A stretch of 64,000 nt of DNA from JACVRM01 sp963809765 (GTDB lineage Bacteria > Actinomycetota > Thermoleophilia > Gaiellales > Gaiellaceae): positions 1,612,001 through 1,676,000 of the forward strand of contig CAWEKT010000003.1 of assembly GCA_963809765.1 (NCBI GenBank), in the 5' to 3' direction. A program made the translations under genes and the position numbers. Below the pieces are notes generated by a model. It saw only the letters and a list, made by a program, of their open reading frames with translations, was not told the origin of the DNA and did not search any database. Numbering within the stretch: position 1 is the first letter of the stretch; each line of letters begins with the position of its first letter. Of the stretch, positions 8,798 to 18,369 are shown piece by piece.

Positions 8798-10881
8798 ATG
8801 CGCGCCCAATCCCGCCACTCGCACCGATCGCTCAAGACCGCACTTGCGATCGCCATCGCGGCGATCGCGTTACCGATCTCGCTCGCCGCTGCGTCCACCG
8901 ACGCGCCCTTCGCCGTCCAGCTCGTCCGGGTCAACGTCCCGACCCAGGCCGACCGCGACCGGCTGACCAACGTCGGCGTCGACCTGACCGAGCACGGCGG
9001 GCTGACCTACGTCGAGGCGGTGCTCCACAACGCCGCCGACGCGGGCCGGCTCCTGAGCGCGGGCTTCACCTGGACGGTCACGATCCCGGACCTCGGCCTG
9101 CGCGAGATCCAGAACAACAAGGTCAACGCGGCGTACGCGGCCGACACGGCCGTCTCTCCGCTCCCGTCGGGTCGCGACACCTACCGCACGCTCGCCAACT
9201 ACAACGACGAGCTGCGCGGGCTGGCCGCCTCCAACCCCGAACCTCGTCCGGCTCACCACGCTCAGCCGCAAGACGGTGGAGGGGCGCGACATCCTCGGCG
9301 TCGAGATCTCCGACAGCGTCAAGGCGACGAGCGACGGCAAGCCGACCTTCCTGATCATGGGCCTGCATCACGCGCGCGAGTGGCCCTCGGGCGAGAACGC
9401 GATGGAGTTCGCCCACGACCTGATCAAGAACAACGGCAAGAGCTCGCGCATCACCGAGCCTGCTCAAGAAGGCGCGCGTCGTCGTCGTCCCGGTCGTCAA
9501 CCCCGACGGCTTCGAGCAGTCGCGCAAGTGGGGCGACCTCGTCGACATCCGCGAGGTCGACAACGGCGGCACGGTCACGATCCTCGGCAACCCCGGCAAC
9601 GCGTACAAGCGCAAGAACTGCCGCGTCGTCGACGGCCAGAGCACGCCGCCGGGCGGCTGCGAGCCGACGAGCCCGGGCGGCTACGGCATCGGCGTCGACC
9701 TGAACCGCAACTACGGCGGCGGCTGGGGCGGCGAGGGAGCGTCCGACCTCGGCGCCGACCCGACCTACCGCGGTCCCGGTCCCTTCTCGGAGCCCGAGAC
9801 CCAGGCCGTGCGCGAGCTGATCTCCGCGCGCCAGGTGACGACGCTCATCACCAACCACACCTTCAGCAACCTCGTGCTGCGCCCGCCGGGGATCCGCGCC
9901 GCCGGCGAGACCGTCGACGAGGCGGCCATGAAGGACCTCGGCGCACGCATGGCCGCGCAGAACGGCTACCGCAACATCCACGGCTGGCAGCTCTACGACA
10001 CCACCGGCACGACCGAGGACTGGTCGTACGCCGCCACCGGCGGGTACGGCTACACGTTCGAGATCGGGCCGAACGAGTTCCATCCGCCGTTCCCCGAGGT
10101 CGTCGACCAGTACCTGGGCGCCGGCATCTACACCGGCAAGGGCAACCGCGAGGCCTACCTGCTCGCGCTCGAGAACGCGGCCAACCCGCGGCACCACTCG
10201 GTCGTCACCGGCAAGGCGCCCGCCGGCGCCGTGCTGCGGCTCGTGAAGACGTTCAAGACGTCGACCTCACAGGGCACGTTCATCGACGACCGGCTCGAGT
10301 CCACGCTCACAGTGCCGACCGGCGGCAAGTACAGCTGGCACGTCAACCCGTCGACGCGGCCCGAGGTCATGGAGCACCGCGTCCGCATCCTCGCCGAGGA
10401 GCCGACGCGCGAGCAGACGTTCAACTGGACGCGGCGCCTGGCTGCCGAACGACCAGCGTCGACATTCCGTTCACGCTCGCCGGAGAGCGGCGTGGCTGCG
10501 CTCAAGGTCAACCTCGACTGGCCGACGCCCGGACGACCTCGACCTCGTCGTCTACTACCGGAACCCCGACGGCTCGCTCGTCGAGGTCGGGAGCTCGGGC
10601 AACTTCGTCGGCGAGAAGGAGGAGGCGCTCATCGAGCTGCCGGAGCCCGGCAACTACGTGCTGCGCGCCGATCAATTACGCCTCGGCGACGCCCTCGTTC
10701 ACGCTGACCGCCGGCCTCTACGGCGTCGACCGGCGAGGACGTCTTCGGCGGCAACGTCGTCGAGAGCTACAAGCTCACCTGCGAGAAGAACGGCACCGTC
10801 CTGCAGACGTCGTCTGTCACCGTCGACCGCGGCCGCACCGCCAAGGTCGACCTCAACGACTGCATCAAGAAGTTCAAGTAG
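8798..10881 (+). pseudogene. Secreted zinc carboxypeptidase (M14), multiple frameshifts
   Basis: ATG 8798 has AGGAGG at 8787-8792 and a signal peptide (residues 1-28). Across three frames the whole M14 fold is readable: GLHHAREWPSGE near 9360 gives zinc His and Glu, ITNHTFSNLVLRPP near 9850 the third ligand His, and FEIGPNEFHPPF near 10065 the catalytic Glu. A C-terminal beta domain ends with CIKKFK at 10881. Frames change near 9240, 9460, 10440, 10530, 10670 and 10730. Because every conserved block is kept, sequence errors are likelier than decay. If intact, it would trim C-terminal residues from extracellular peptides. Confidence 0.8.
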
Positions 10882-10890
10882 GCACCCCCC

Positions 10891-10924
10891 GGAGCGCCGT
10901 CCTCGGTTCGTCGGGCGGCGCTCC
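10891..10924. terminator. Hairpin terminator between convergent genes
   Basis: GGAGCGCCG (10891-10899) pairs with CGGCGCTCC (10916-10924) over a 16-base loop, just after the carboxypeptidase stop and before the convergent VapC gene. There is no T-tract of note, so the call is moderate. Confidence 0.55.
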
Positions 10925-10947
10925 GCTCTCCCTCAGCCGCTGAGCGG

Positions 10948-11376
10948 CTAGGGCCGGCGGCCGGTGGAGTCCGGCAGCGCCACAACGGCGATGCCTTCCG
11001 CGCGGGCCGTGGCGACTACTGGCTCATCTGCAGTCACGATGCGGTCGCCCTCGTTGGCAGCTGCGAGCAGGAAGCAGTCGGCCAGCGAGAGCGGGCAGCG
11101 CGAACGGTCGTAGTGCCGTGCTCGCAGGTCTGCCGCGCGCCAGGCGTCAATGTCCGAGTGGCCGACGATCGAGAGGGGGTCTCCGACCAGAGAGTGAACG
11201 GCCTGGTGCAGCTCGTCGCGCGAGATCCCGTGCACGCGCTGCGACACGTCGAGAGCCTCGGCCAGGTTCACAACGGTGACCGCGGTGTCACCCGCTCGCA
11301 GGAGCGCCTCGACGTCGTCGGCCGGCGGCTCGTCCGCGAGGAAGGCGACGAGCGCGTACGCGTCGAGCAGCGTCAC
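10948..11376 (-). CDS. vapC: VapC-type PIN-domain toxin
   Basis: A 142-residue PIN ribonuclease. The four acidic residues are all visible: Asp5 in LLDAYAL, Glu in NLAEALDV (about 40), Asp in SLADCFLLAAA (about 100) and Asp in IVTADEPV (about 117). VapC toxins cleave RNA, often tRNA, with Mg2+ bound by these residues. Its first four bases overlap the stop of the upstream AbrB-type antitoxin (ATGA), so the pair is translationally coupled. It ends near a shared terminator facing the carboxypeptidase gene. Confidence 0.9.
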   Translation of the reverse strand: MTLLDAYALVAFLADEPPADDVEALLRAGDTAVTVVNLAEALDVSQRVHGISRDELHQAVHSLVGDPLSIVGHSDIDAWRAADLRARHYDRSRCPLSLADCFLLAAANEGDRIVTADEPVVATARAEGIAVVALPDSTGRRP

Positions 11377-11609
11377 CGCCGCCGCGTGGCGGACTGCTCG
11401 TCCTGGCGTGCCCGGCGGCGGAGCGCGTCGGCGTTCGTGATGCGGCCTCGAAAGGCACCGCGGGTCGCGCCTACCGGGTCGTCGGGGACCGGCCGGACGA
11501 CGACGTGGTCACCGAGATCCTCGAGTGACACTCGCCGAGTGCCCCAGCGGTGACGAATCGCTGCGGGAAATGAAATCTGGCCACCTTGCGTGATTGATGT
11601 TCTTTTCAT
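11373..11609 (-). CDS. AbrB/MazE-fold antitoxin partner of VapC
   Basis: The segment ITQGGQISFPAAIRHRWG near the N-terminus is the swapped-hairpin AbrB DNA-binding motif. The basic C-terminal tail (NADALRRRARQDEQ) is the likely toxin-binding part. I chose ATG 11609 because AbrB proteins usually begin a few residues before the ITxxGQ strand. GTG 11627 gives six more residues. It lies upstream of and overlaps the toxin gene by four bases. It should bind the operon promoter and inhibit the PIN nuclease. Confidence 0.85.
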   Translation of the reverse strand: MKRTSITQGGQISFPAAIRHRWGTRRVSLEDLGDHVVVRPVPDDPVGATRGAFRGRITNADALRRRARQDEQSATRRR

Positions 11610-11639
11610 TGAAGTAGACCGTAACACATTGAGGAGCGC

Positions 11640-13596
11640 TCAGAGCTGCTCACACCAGGGCAGCACGTCCAGGAAGCGGTGCGCCGCGAGCGCGCCGAAG
11701 AGGGGCTCGCGGGTCAGCTTCGCCTTCGTCGTCGCCGGGCTGGTGATGCCGCAGAGGAAGCGCGCCAGCTGGCGCGGTGACCCGAGCGCCTCGGGGTTCG
11801 CCGCGCGGAGCGCCTCGACCGCCGCCCGGTCGACCTGCGCCTCGAGCTCGGGCTGCGGCTCCGGGTCGGGGAGCTGCTGCGGATGGCCGGTGAGGCAGTG
11901 CGTGCAGTGGCCGCACGGCTCCGCCCGCTCCTCGCCGAAGTAGGCGGCGAGCTCGCGCACCTGGCAGCCGTCGTGCGTGACGAGCGCGAGCACCTGTGCG
12001 ACGCGGTCGGTCTCGGCCTGCTCGCGCCGCTCGAAGCGCTCGTCCAGCTGGTCGAGCAGCTCGTCATGTGAGTCGGGGCGTGCGAGCAGCGTGTAGCGCT
12101 GGCGCACCTCGGCCGCCTGCAGCTCCACCAGGCCGCGCTGCTCCAGGTACTCGAGCGCGGCGATGATCCGCCGCGCGGTCCTCCCCGAGCGCGGCCGCCG
12201 CCTCGTCGGGGTCGAGCTCGTCCAGATGCGGCCGGTCTTGCCGGTCGCGAAGACGCGGCGCAGGAAGTCCGCGCGTCCGGGATCGAAGCGTCGCGACGAC
12301 CTCGTCGAGCTCGCCGTCGAGCGGCCGCAGCCGGTAGCCGGCGTAGAACGGCGTCCCCTGCCGCAGCAGGCCGTCGAGCTCGAGGTAGGTCAGCACCGTC
12401 TCGAGCACGAGCGGCCGGATGTCGTGCCGCGCCGACAGGTCGTACTCGGCGACGTCGAACTCGCTGCCCGGCTCGTTGCCGAAGATCTCCGCGAGCAGCC
12501 CGGCGAGCGCCTCGCGGGTCGGCGTGTCGCCGTAGGCGAAGTTCTCGAGCGTCGGCACGTCGTCCGGGCAGGCGAGCAGCTCGCACGTGCTCGGCTCGCC
12601 GTCGCGGCCGGCGCGGCCGATCTCCTGCGCGTAGTTCTCGAGGCTCTTCGGCAGGTTGTAGTGGTAGACGTAGCGGACGTTCGCCTTGTCGATGCCCATG
12701 CCGAAGGCGATCGTCGCGACGACGACGTTCCGGTCGGACGCCATGACCACCAGTCCTGCACCGCGTCGCGCTCCTCGGCCTCCATGCCGGCGTGGTACGC
12801 GCGGGCGGGCAGCCCGGCGTCGGCGAGCAGCGCGGCGACGCCGCTCGGCCGTCCTCTGCAGCGTGACGTAGACGATCGTCGGCCCGGCGGGCGCTCGCGC
12901 AGCCGGTCGAGCAGCAGCTGCGTCGCGGCTCCGCGGCGGGCGACCGGCGTCGTCAGCAGCGTCAGGTTCGGGCGGTAGAAGCCGGTGACGACCGCGTCGG
13001 CTCGCGGCGATGCCGAAGCCGGCGCGGATGTCCTCGGCACACGGCGGGCGTCGCGGTCGCCGTCAGCGCCAGCACGCGCTCGGCGCCGAGCTCGCGGGCG
13101 CGCTCGGCGAGCTTCAGGTAGTCGGGGCGGAAGTTGTGGCCCCACTCGCAGATGCAGTGCGCCTCGTCGACGGCGAAGAGCGCGATCTTCGCGCCGCTCG
13201 AGCTGGGCGAGGAAGCGCTCGTTGTCGAAGCGCTCCGGGGCGACGTAGAGGAGCTTCAGCGTCCCGGCGCGCAGCCGCTCGCGACACCTGCCGCGCCTCG
13301 TCGCGGTCGAGGCTCGAGTCGAGCCGCGCCGCCGCGACGCCGCGGCCGCGCGAGGAAGTCGATCTGGTCCTTCATCAGCGCGATCAGCGGCGAGACGACG
13401 AGCGTGACGCCCGTCGAGCAGCAGCGCCGGCAGCTGGTAGCAGAGGCTCTTGCCGCGCGCCGGTCGGGAAGACGGCGAGCGCCGAGCGTCCGGCGAGCAG
13501 CGCCTCGACGACCTGCTCCTGGCCCGGGCGGAAGTCGGCGAAGCCGAAACGCTCGCGCAGGACGTCGCGTGCGGTCTCGGTCGCGGTCTCGGTCAT
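11640..13596 (-). pseudogene. recQ: ATP-dependent DNA helicase RecQ, multiple frameshifts
   Basis: The N-terminus at ATG 13596 (FGFADFRPGQEQVVEALLAG) is the RecQ motif 0/I entry. Further on, in shifted frames, lie VTLVVSPLIALMKDQI, the DEAH box with CICEWGHNFRPDYL near 13150, and ATIAFGMGIDKANVRYV plus QEIGRAGRDG (motifs V-VI). The zinc region CQVRELAAYFGEE followed by EPCGHCTHC lies at 11890-11960. At least six 1-base slips are needed, clustered between 12700 and 13460. All helicase motifs survive, so sequencing error is likely. RecQ unwinds 3'-5' in recombination repair. No HRDC domain is evident. Confidence 0.82.
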
Positions 13597-13655
13597 CGCG
13601 ACAGGCTACGCGTGGGGCGCGGGCTCGCCCAACGCGCGCGGAGAGTTGTGACGGT

Positions 13656-14057
13656 TCAGCCCGTGAGCCGGATGACCGTCGTGCGCCGCACGTTGCGGAC
13701 GAGCGCAAGGACGTCCACACGCTGGTTCTCGAGCCAGCGGATCTTCGCGCAGCCGGTCGCGGCGCCGCAGCGCTCGTAGAACTCGGGCCAGCGGAAGACG
13801 ACGAGGGCAGTGCCGCCCGCGTTCGTCCGGCGTCCATTGCGCAGTTTCGCCTTGACGCCGCAGCAGTTGCCACCACGGTGAATCGTCGGGATCAGCCAGA
13901 TCTCGACGGCGGCGTTGCGCGGGAAGTCCTGCAGCTTCAGGCGCACGTCGGCGCCGACCGCGGTCGTGCGCGGCGCGGTCAGCGCCGGCTCCTTGGCGAA
14001 GGCGGGCGCAGCGAGCGCGAGCGCGGCGGCGCTGCAGAGAACGAGGACGAGGCGCAC
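13656..14057 (-). CDS. Small secreted protein of unknown function
   Basis: A 133-residue protein with GTG start at 14057, chosen because a signal peptide (LVLVLCSAAALALAAPAFA) begins there. The mature domain of about 110 residues looks all-beta, with a CC pair (GGNCCGVKAK) and two further cysteines (RCGAATGCAKI) that could form disulfides. The sequence could be an immunoglobulin-like fold, but I recognise no family. It sits between the helicase and the HD-domain gene on the same strand, with 10 bases to the latter's stop, and could be the second gene of that transcript. Confidence 0.65.
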   Translation of the reverse strand: MRLVLVLCSAAALALAAPAFAKEPALTAPRTTAVGADVRLKLQDFPRNAAVEIWLIPTIHRGGNCCGVKAKLRNGRRTNAGGTALVVFRWPEFYERCGAATGCAKIRWLENQRVDVLALVRNVRRTTVIRLTG

Positions 14058-14067
14058 GGCGCTCAGG

Positions 14068-14625
14068 TTAGGCGCACTCGGCGGCGACGCGTTCGAACCA
14101 CTGCACGGACCTCGGGCTCTTCCCCTCGGTCGCGTTGTCGGCGCGGAAGAAGCGCTGGTAGAGCGGCAGCGCCTCGCCGAGGCGCTGGACGAGCGCGCAC
14201 ACCCGTGCCTTCGCGCGGGTCGAATCGCTGCCCCTCGCCTGGCCCAGCCAGGCTGCGAAGGCCTCATCGTGCCAGCGCACCACCTCCACGAGCTCGTCGT
14301 CGTCGACGAAGCGCTGCAGGAACGAGGCTGCGTGAGAGCCGTGGTGGTCCTCGCTGCCGACGCGCGCGGAGCCCTCCGGCGCCCGGTACTTGAAGCTGTC
14401 GTGAACGAGCGCGGCGAGCCGGAGGCGGCGGCGCTCATCCGGTGAGGTCGCCTCCCGCTCGACGTTGGCCAGCACGTCGGCGATGTGCTGCTTCACCGCA
14501 CCTTCGGGATGTCCAAGCCGCGGCGACCCCCACTCGGCGCCGCGCTGCCACTCCGGGTCGGCGGCGATGCGCCGCTCGACGTCGGTCTCGAGCTCGAACG
14601 GAAGGGTGATGGTTGGCGCGGGCAC
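14068..14625 (-). CDS. HD-domain protein (predicted phosphohydrolase)
   Basis: A 185-residue protein. GTG 14625 was chosen because the longer reading frame runs into a repeat palindrome. The HD signature is LAALVHDSFKY (His-Asp near residue 80), preceded by HIADVLANV (His) and followed by DHHGSHAASFL and EVVRWHDEAFAAW, matching the H...HD...H...D metal ligands. HD proteins hydrolyse phosphomonoesters or diesters, and the substrate is not evident. Its upstream boundary is a REP-like palindrome that separates it from the DHFR-like gene on the same strand. Confidence 0.7.
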   Translation of the reverse strand: MPAPTITLPFELETDVERRIAADPEWQRGAEWGSPRLGHPEGAVKQHIADVLANVEREATSPDERRRLRLAALVHDSFKYRAPEGSARVGSEDHHGSHAASFLQRFVDDDELVEVVRWHDEAFAAWLGQARGSDSTRAKARVCALVQRLGEALPLYQRFFRADNATEGKSPRSVQWFERVAAECA

Positions 14626-14649
14626 GGGCGCTAGCGTAGTTCGAAGTTC

Positions 14650-14700
14650 GGGTGAGTCCCCTCTGGCGACGAAAGGCTCGTCGCCAGAGGGGACAGACCC
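14650..14700. repeat. REP-like palindrome, long form, A-end left
   Basis: GGGTGAGTCCCC at the left and GGGGACAGACCC at the right enclose an inner inverted repeat (CTCTGGCGACGA and complement) with a 5-base loop. The left end has one change from the consensus. It lies between two minus-strand genes. Confidence 0.85.
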
Positions 14701-14705
14701 TGCGA

Positions 14706-15330
14706 TCAAGAGGGCGGGTCGGGCGTGCCGGTTTCGTACTCCGGGCGGCCGGTGGGCCGGTAGACCTGAATGGTTACCCCGCGCGGAGTGGACCGCGACT
14801 CCACCAGTTCGAGCGCTACGTCCGGGCCGGTGTCGGGGAACAGCCGCGTGCCCTGGCCGACGACCACAGGACAGACGAACAGGGTGAGCTCGTCGACAAG
14901 CTCGTTGTCGAGGAGCCAGCGGATCAGAGCGCCGCTGCCATGCACCTGCAGCTCGCCTCCCTGCGTGGCTTTCAGCTCGCGAACAGCGGCAGCGACATCA
15001 CCGGAGAGCACGGTCGTGTCCGCCCACTGCGGTTCGGTGAGCGTGGTCGATGCGACGTACTTCGGCCGCGTGTTCAAGGCCACCGCGATCGGGTGCTCCG
15101 AATCTGCCATTGCTCCCCAGTAGCCGGCGAAGATGTCGTAGGTCCGCCGGCCGAACAGGAACGCGTCGGCGCGCTCGTAGACCTCGTACAGAAGCGCCGC
15201 GGCCGGGTCGTCGAAGAGCGGCAGGGCCCATCCGCCGCGCTCGAAGCCGCCGCTGCGGTCCTCGTCCGCCCCGCCGAGTCCCTGCATCACGCCGTCGACG
15301 GTGACAAACGTGGTGGTGGTGAGCTTCATG
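14706..15330 (-). CDS. DHFR-like / RibD C-terminal domain reductase
   Basis: A 207-residue protein with ATG at 15330 and a GAAGGGA ribosome site. FVTVDGVMQG at the N-terminus, FLFGRRTYDIFAGYW near 60, YVASTTL near 92, LQVHGSGALIRWLL near 128 and LFVCPVVVGQGTRLF near 150 are the hallmark strands of the YwjB/YyaP group of NADPH-binding DHFR/RibD-like proteins. The real substrate of this subgroup is unknown, and it is not the housekeeping dihydrofolate reductase. The last 20 residues run to within five bases of a repeat palindrome. Confidence 0.88.
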
Positions 15331-15439
15331 GTCGCGGTTCCCTTCTCGTTGGTTGTCGCTCGGTTCGACCGGACCACCGCACCGATCTCATCGGTAGCCG
15401 TCCCTGGCGGCACGGGCGGAAGGGTAAGTCGGAAGGCTG

Positions 15440-15489
15440 GGGTCAGTCCCCTCTGGCGACGAACGCGCGTCGCCAGAGTGGACAGACCC
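15440..15489. repeat. REP-like palindrome, long form, A-end left
   Basis: GGGTCAGTCCCC opens and a GTGGACAGACCC end closes the element. The inner stem CTCTGGCGACGA is nearly identical to the copy at 14650, so the two are recent copies. First of three elements in a row. Confidence 0.85.
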
Positions 15490-15500
15490 GTCCTGAGGTC

Positions 15501-15559
15501 GGGTCTGTCCCCTAGCGAGGCTGCCCGCCTTCACGCTTGCGTGCCGCGGGGACTGACCC
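15501..15559. repeat. REP-like palindrome, T-end left (opposite orientation)
   Basis: GGGTCTGTCCCC opens and GGGGACTGACCC closes, so the unit is inverted relative to its neighbour at 15440. The centre is longer (about 35 bases) and only weakly self-complementary. Confidence 0.8.
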
Positions 15560-15613
15560 GAGCCTGTCGACCTCTCGCTGGCGCTTCCCATGCGAACGGC
15601 GATCGATGAGGAC

Positions 15614-15673
15614 GGGTCTGTCCCCAGCCGAAGCTGCCCCGCCTGCACGTTTCCGTGTCGCGGGGACTGACCC
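15614..15673. repeat. REP-like palindrome, T-end left
   Basis: Same orientation and similar interior (GCTGCCC, GCCTGCACG) as the copy at 15501, showing local duplication of about 113 bases. It ends 13 bases before the stop codon of the VWA gene, which reads towards it. Confidence 0.8.
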
Positions 15674-15685
15674 CAGCCGTTCGCC

Positions 15686-16691
15686 CTACGGAATCCGGTT
15701 GAACCAGAGCACGGACAGCCCGGCGGCGAGCAGCGCCAGCAGCGCCGCCGCGATGCCGAAGGCCCACGTGACCTCGGTCTCGCCGGGCTCCTCGGCGAGC
15801 AGGGAGCCGAGGTCGTCGTAGGCGGCCTGCAGGGCCTCGTCCGTCGGCGCGTCGAAGTACTTGCCGTCGGTCTGCTGCGCGATCGCCTGCAGGGTCTCGC
15901 GGTCGGGCGGGCACCGGGATCTGGCGGCCGAAGCCGAGGTCGAGGACGCCCGACTGCGTGCCGAGCGCGATCGTGAAGACCGGGATGCCGAGCTCGCGGG
16001 CGCGGGCGGCGCCGTCGAGCGGCTGCAGGTCGCCGACCGTCTGGAAGCCGTCCGAGAGGAAGAGCACGGCCGCAGGCTCCTGCTCGCCGTCCTGGGCGAG
16101 CTGCGTCGTCGCCGCGCCGAAGGCCGCGAGCCGCCGCTCGGGCTGCGGGCCGACCGCCTCGCGGGCCAGCTCCGCGGCCCGCGCGACCGAGTCGCCGATC
16201 GCCGTGCCGCGCTGCGGCGTCAGGTACGAGAGCGCCTGGCGGACGAGCTCGCGGTCGCGCGACACCGGCGCGACGACCTGGGCGTCGCCGGCGAAGGCGA
16301 CCAGGCCGACGCGGAACTTGGGCGGCAGCCCTTCGAGGAACTGCGCGACCGCCTTCTGCGCCGCCTCGAGGCGCGTCGGCTCGACGTCGTCGGCCAGCAT
16401 CGAGCCCGAGGTGTCGATGGCGAGGACGATCGTCGCCTGCTCGCGGTCGACCATCACGTCGGCCTGCGGCCGAGCGAGCGCGAACGCGAGCGATGCCAGC
16501 GCGGCCAGGAAGAGCGCCGGCGGTAGCCAGCGCCGCCAGGCGCCCGAGCGGTCGACGACCGACTCGAGCACGCCGAGGTTCGAGAAGGCGACCGCGTAGC
16601 GCGACGGCCGCCGCTCGACCCACCACCAGGCCGCCGCGGCCAGCGGCACGACGAGGAGGGCGGCGAGCGCCCAGGGCCAGAGGAAGCTCAC
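15686..16691 (-). CDS. VWA-domain membrane protein, BatA/BatB type (one frameshift)
   Basis: Two N-terminal membrane segments (residues 4-22 and 54-72) precede a von Willebrand A domain whose MIDAS motif reads AIDTSGSM (DxSxS), with LFLSDGFQTVG further on. A 1-base insertion near 15912 (after GFGRQIPVP) shifts the frame. In the right frame the protein ends with a last membrane segment, LAAGLSVLWFNRIP, at 15686. The start overlaps the stop of the upstream gene (GTGA). In MoxR-linked operons such proteins bind metal at the membrane and act in envelope stress or protein-complex assembly; the exact role is unknown. Confidence 0.85.
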
Positions 16692-17401
16692 GCGGGCCCC
16701 CGCGCGCAGAGCAGGTGCAACTGCACCTCGACCCGCACGATGCTCGGCAGGCCGTTGCGCCGCGCGGTCACCGTGACGCGCGTGCCCGAGGCTGAGCGCG
16801 CTGCCGTGGCCGTCGCGAGCATCGCGGTCGAGGGGCGCGCACTCCTCCGGAAGCCGATCGCGTGCGTGCTGTCGACGAGCCGCTCACCGCGCGCGCAGCC
16901 GGCGCTCAGCGTCCCAGCAGCGCCGCGCACTCGCAGCGTGCGCACGCGCCGGATCGGCGGCTTCGCCTGCTGCGCGACCGCCGTTGCGGACGCGTCCTCG
17001 GTCCAGCCGACCGTGCCGCGGCGGCCGCCGCCGTTCACGGGGATGCAGCCGACGAGCGGCCTGAAGGTGGTCACGCGGCTCCGCGCCCAGGTGGCGACGA
17101 AGACGACCTTCTGCTCGGTCGAGATGCCCGGGTTGATGGGGCTGCCCATCTTTCCGAGGAACTGGACGTCGAGCGCGGGGTCGCCGAGCACGGCGTCGAG
17201 GCCGCCGACGATCGTCCGGCGCGGGCAGGTGAGCTGGTAGTGGACGACCTGCGCGGCGCCCGCCGGCGCCGCCGGCACGGCGACCCACGGCCCGGGGACG
17301 CTGATGCAGACGTCGAGGCCGCGGCACTCGTCGGTCGCCTGCGCGGCGCCGGGCGCGACGAGCGTCACCAGCGCGGCAGCGAGAACGATCAGACCCCTCA
17401 T
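16688..17401 (-). CDS. Secreted protein encoded inside the MoxR/VWA operon
   Basis: A 237-residue protein with a signal peptide (LIVLAAALVTLVAPGAAQA). The mature part has six or more cysteines (ECRGLDVCIS, LTCPRR, VGCIPV, SAGCARG, LLCARG) and little charge clustering, suggesting a disulfide-rich extracellular beta fold. I do not recognise the family. Both ends overlap neighbouring VWA genes by four bases (ATGA at 17398 and GTGA at 16688), so it is made together with the two VWA proteins and is probably their extracytoplasmic partner. Confidence 0.78.
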   Translation of the reverse strand: MRGLIVLAAALVTLVAPGAAQATDECRGLDVCISVPGPWVAVPAAPAGAAQVVHYQLTCPRRTIVGGLDAVLGDPALDVQFLGKMGSPINPGISTEQKVVFVATWARSRVTTFRPLVGCIPVNGGGRRGTVGWTEDASATAVAQQAKPPIRRVRTLRVRGAAGTLSAGCARGERLVDSTHAIGFRRSARPSTAMLATATAARSASGTRVTVTARRNGLPSIVRVEVQLHLLCARGPA

Positions 17402-18369
17402 GGCAACCTCCTCAGGATTCCGGCCCCCAGCGCACCGGCCGTGAGCAGCAGCACCATGCCTGCGCCTGCGAACGCGACCGTGATCTCGGCCTCCTTGTCA
17501 CGCTTGTTCAGGCGCGTGCCGAGCTCGTCGTAGACGACCTTGAGCTGGTCGGGATCGGTCGCGGTGAAGAACGTGCCGTTCGTCGCGCGCGACATCTGCT
17601 GCAGCGTCTGCGGCTCCGGCGGCACACGGATGCGCTCGGTGAAGCCGCCCTGCAGCTCCCGTTCGACGACGCCCTCGTCCGTCCCGATCACGATCGAGTA
17701 GATGGGGACGTTGGCGACGCGGGCGCGGCGGGCCGCCTGCGCGGGTGTGACGTCGCCCTGGGTCTGGGCGCCGTCCGAGATGAGCAGGATCGACCCCGGC
17801 GGGGCCGTGGAGCCCTCCTCCGGCTCCGCGGCGGCGATCGCCCGCAGCGCGAGCAGGACGCCCTCGCTCAGCGCCGTCCCCTCGCCCGGCCGCGCCTGGT
17901 CGAGCGCGGCCTGCAGCGCCTCGCGGTCGTCGGTCGGCGGCGTGACGACGTTCGCGCGCGTGGCGACCGTGACCGCGCCGATGCGGACGCTGTCGGGCAG
18001 CGTCTCGAAGAACTCGTCGGCGGCCGTGCGGGCCGCGGCCAGGCGCGAGGGCTCGACGTCGTCCGCCGTCATCGAGCGAGAGACGTCGAGCACGAGCATC
18101 ACCGTCGCCTGCTCGTCGGTGACCTCGATCGTCGTGTGCGGGCGCGCGAAGCCGGTGGCGAGGAGCGCGACGCCGACGAGCAGCGCGACCATGGGCAGGT
18201 GGCGGAGCCGGCCGGGCTTCCGCGTGACCATGTTCGGCATCAGCGCGGGGCTCGAGAACGCGGCAGCCTTGACCGCGCGCCGCCGGTCGAGCAGCACGTA
18301 GGCGACCGCCGCGAGCGGCACGATCGCGAGCGCGGCGAGCGCCCAGGGCCACTCGAAGCTCAAGCTCAC
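17398..18369 (-). CDS. VWA-domain membrane protein, BatA type
   Basis: A 323-residue protein: two membrane segments at the N-terminus (WPWALAALAIVPLAAVAYVL, then MVALLVGVALLATGFA), a VWA domain at about 85-285 with MIDAS residues in LVLDVSRSM and SILLISDGAQTQG, and a C-terminal membrane helix (VAFAGAGMVLLLTAGALGAG). It shares the layout of the VWA gene two positions downstream, so the two are paralogues. GTG 18369 overlaps the DUF58 stop. The metal site looks intact. Confidence 0.9.
   Translation of the reverse strand: MSLSFEWPWALAALAIVPLAAVAYVLLDRRRAVKAAAFSSPALMPNMVTRKPGRLRHLPMVALLVGVALLATGFARPHTTIEVTDEQATVMLVLDVSRSMTADDVEPSRLAAARTAADEFFETLPDSVRIGAVTVATRANVVTPPTDDREALQAALDQARPGEGTALSEGVLLALRAIAAAEPEEGSTAPPGSILLISDGAQTQGDVTPAQAARRARVANVPIYSIVIGTDEGVVERELQGGFTERIRVPPEPQTLQQMSRATNGTFFTATDPDQLKVVYDELGTRLNKRDKEAEITVAFAGAGMVLLLTAGALGAGILRRLP

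Noticed and set aside
12163..12978. Plus-strand open frame opposite recQ
   Set aside because: Arg/Val-rich shadow of the helicase with no motif; the RecQ motifs lie on the minus strand.
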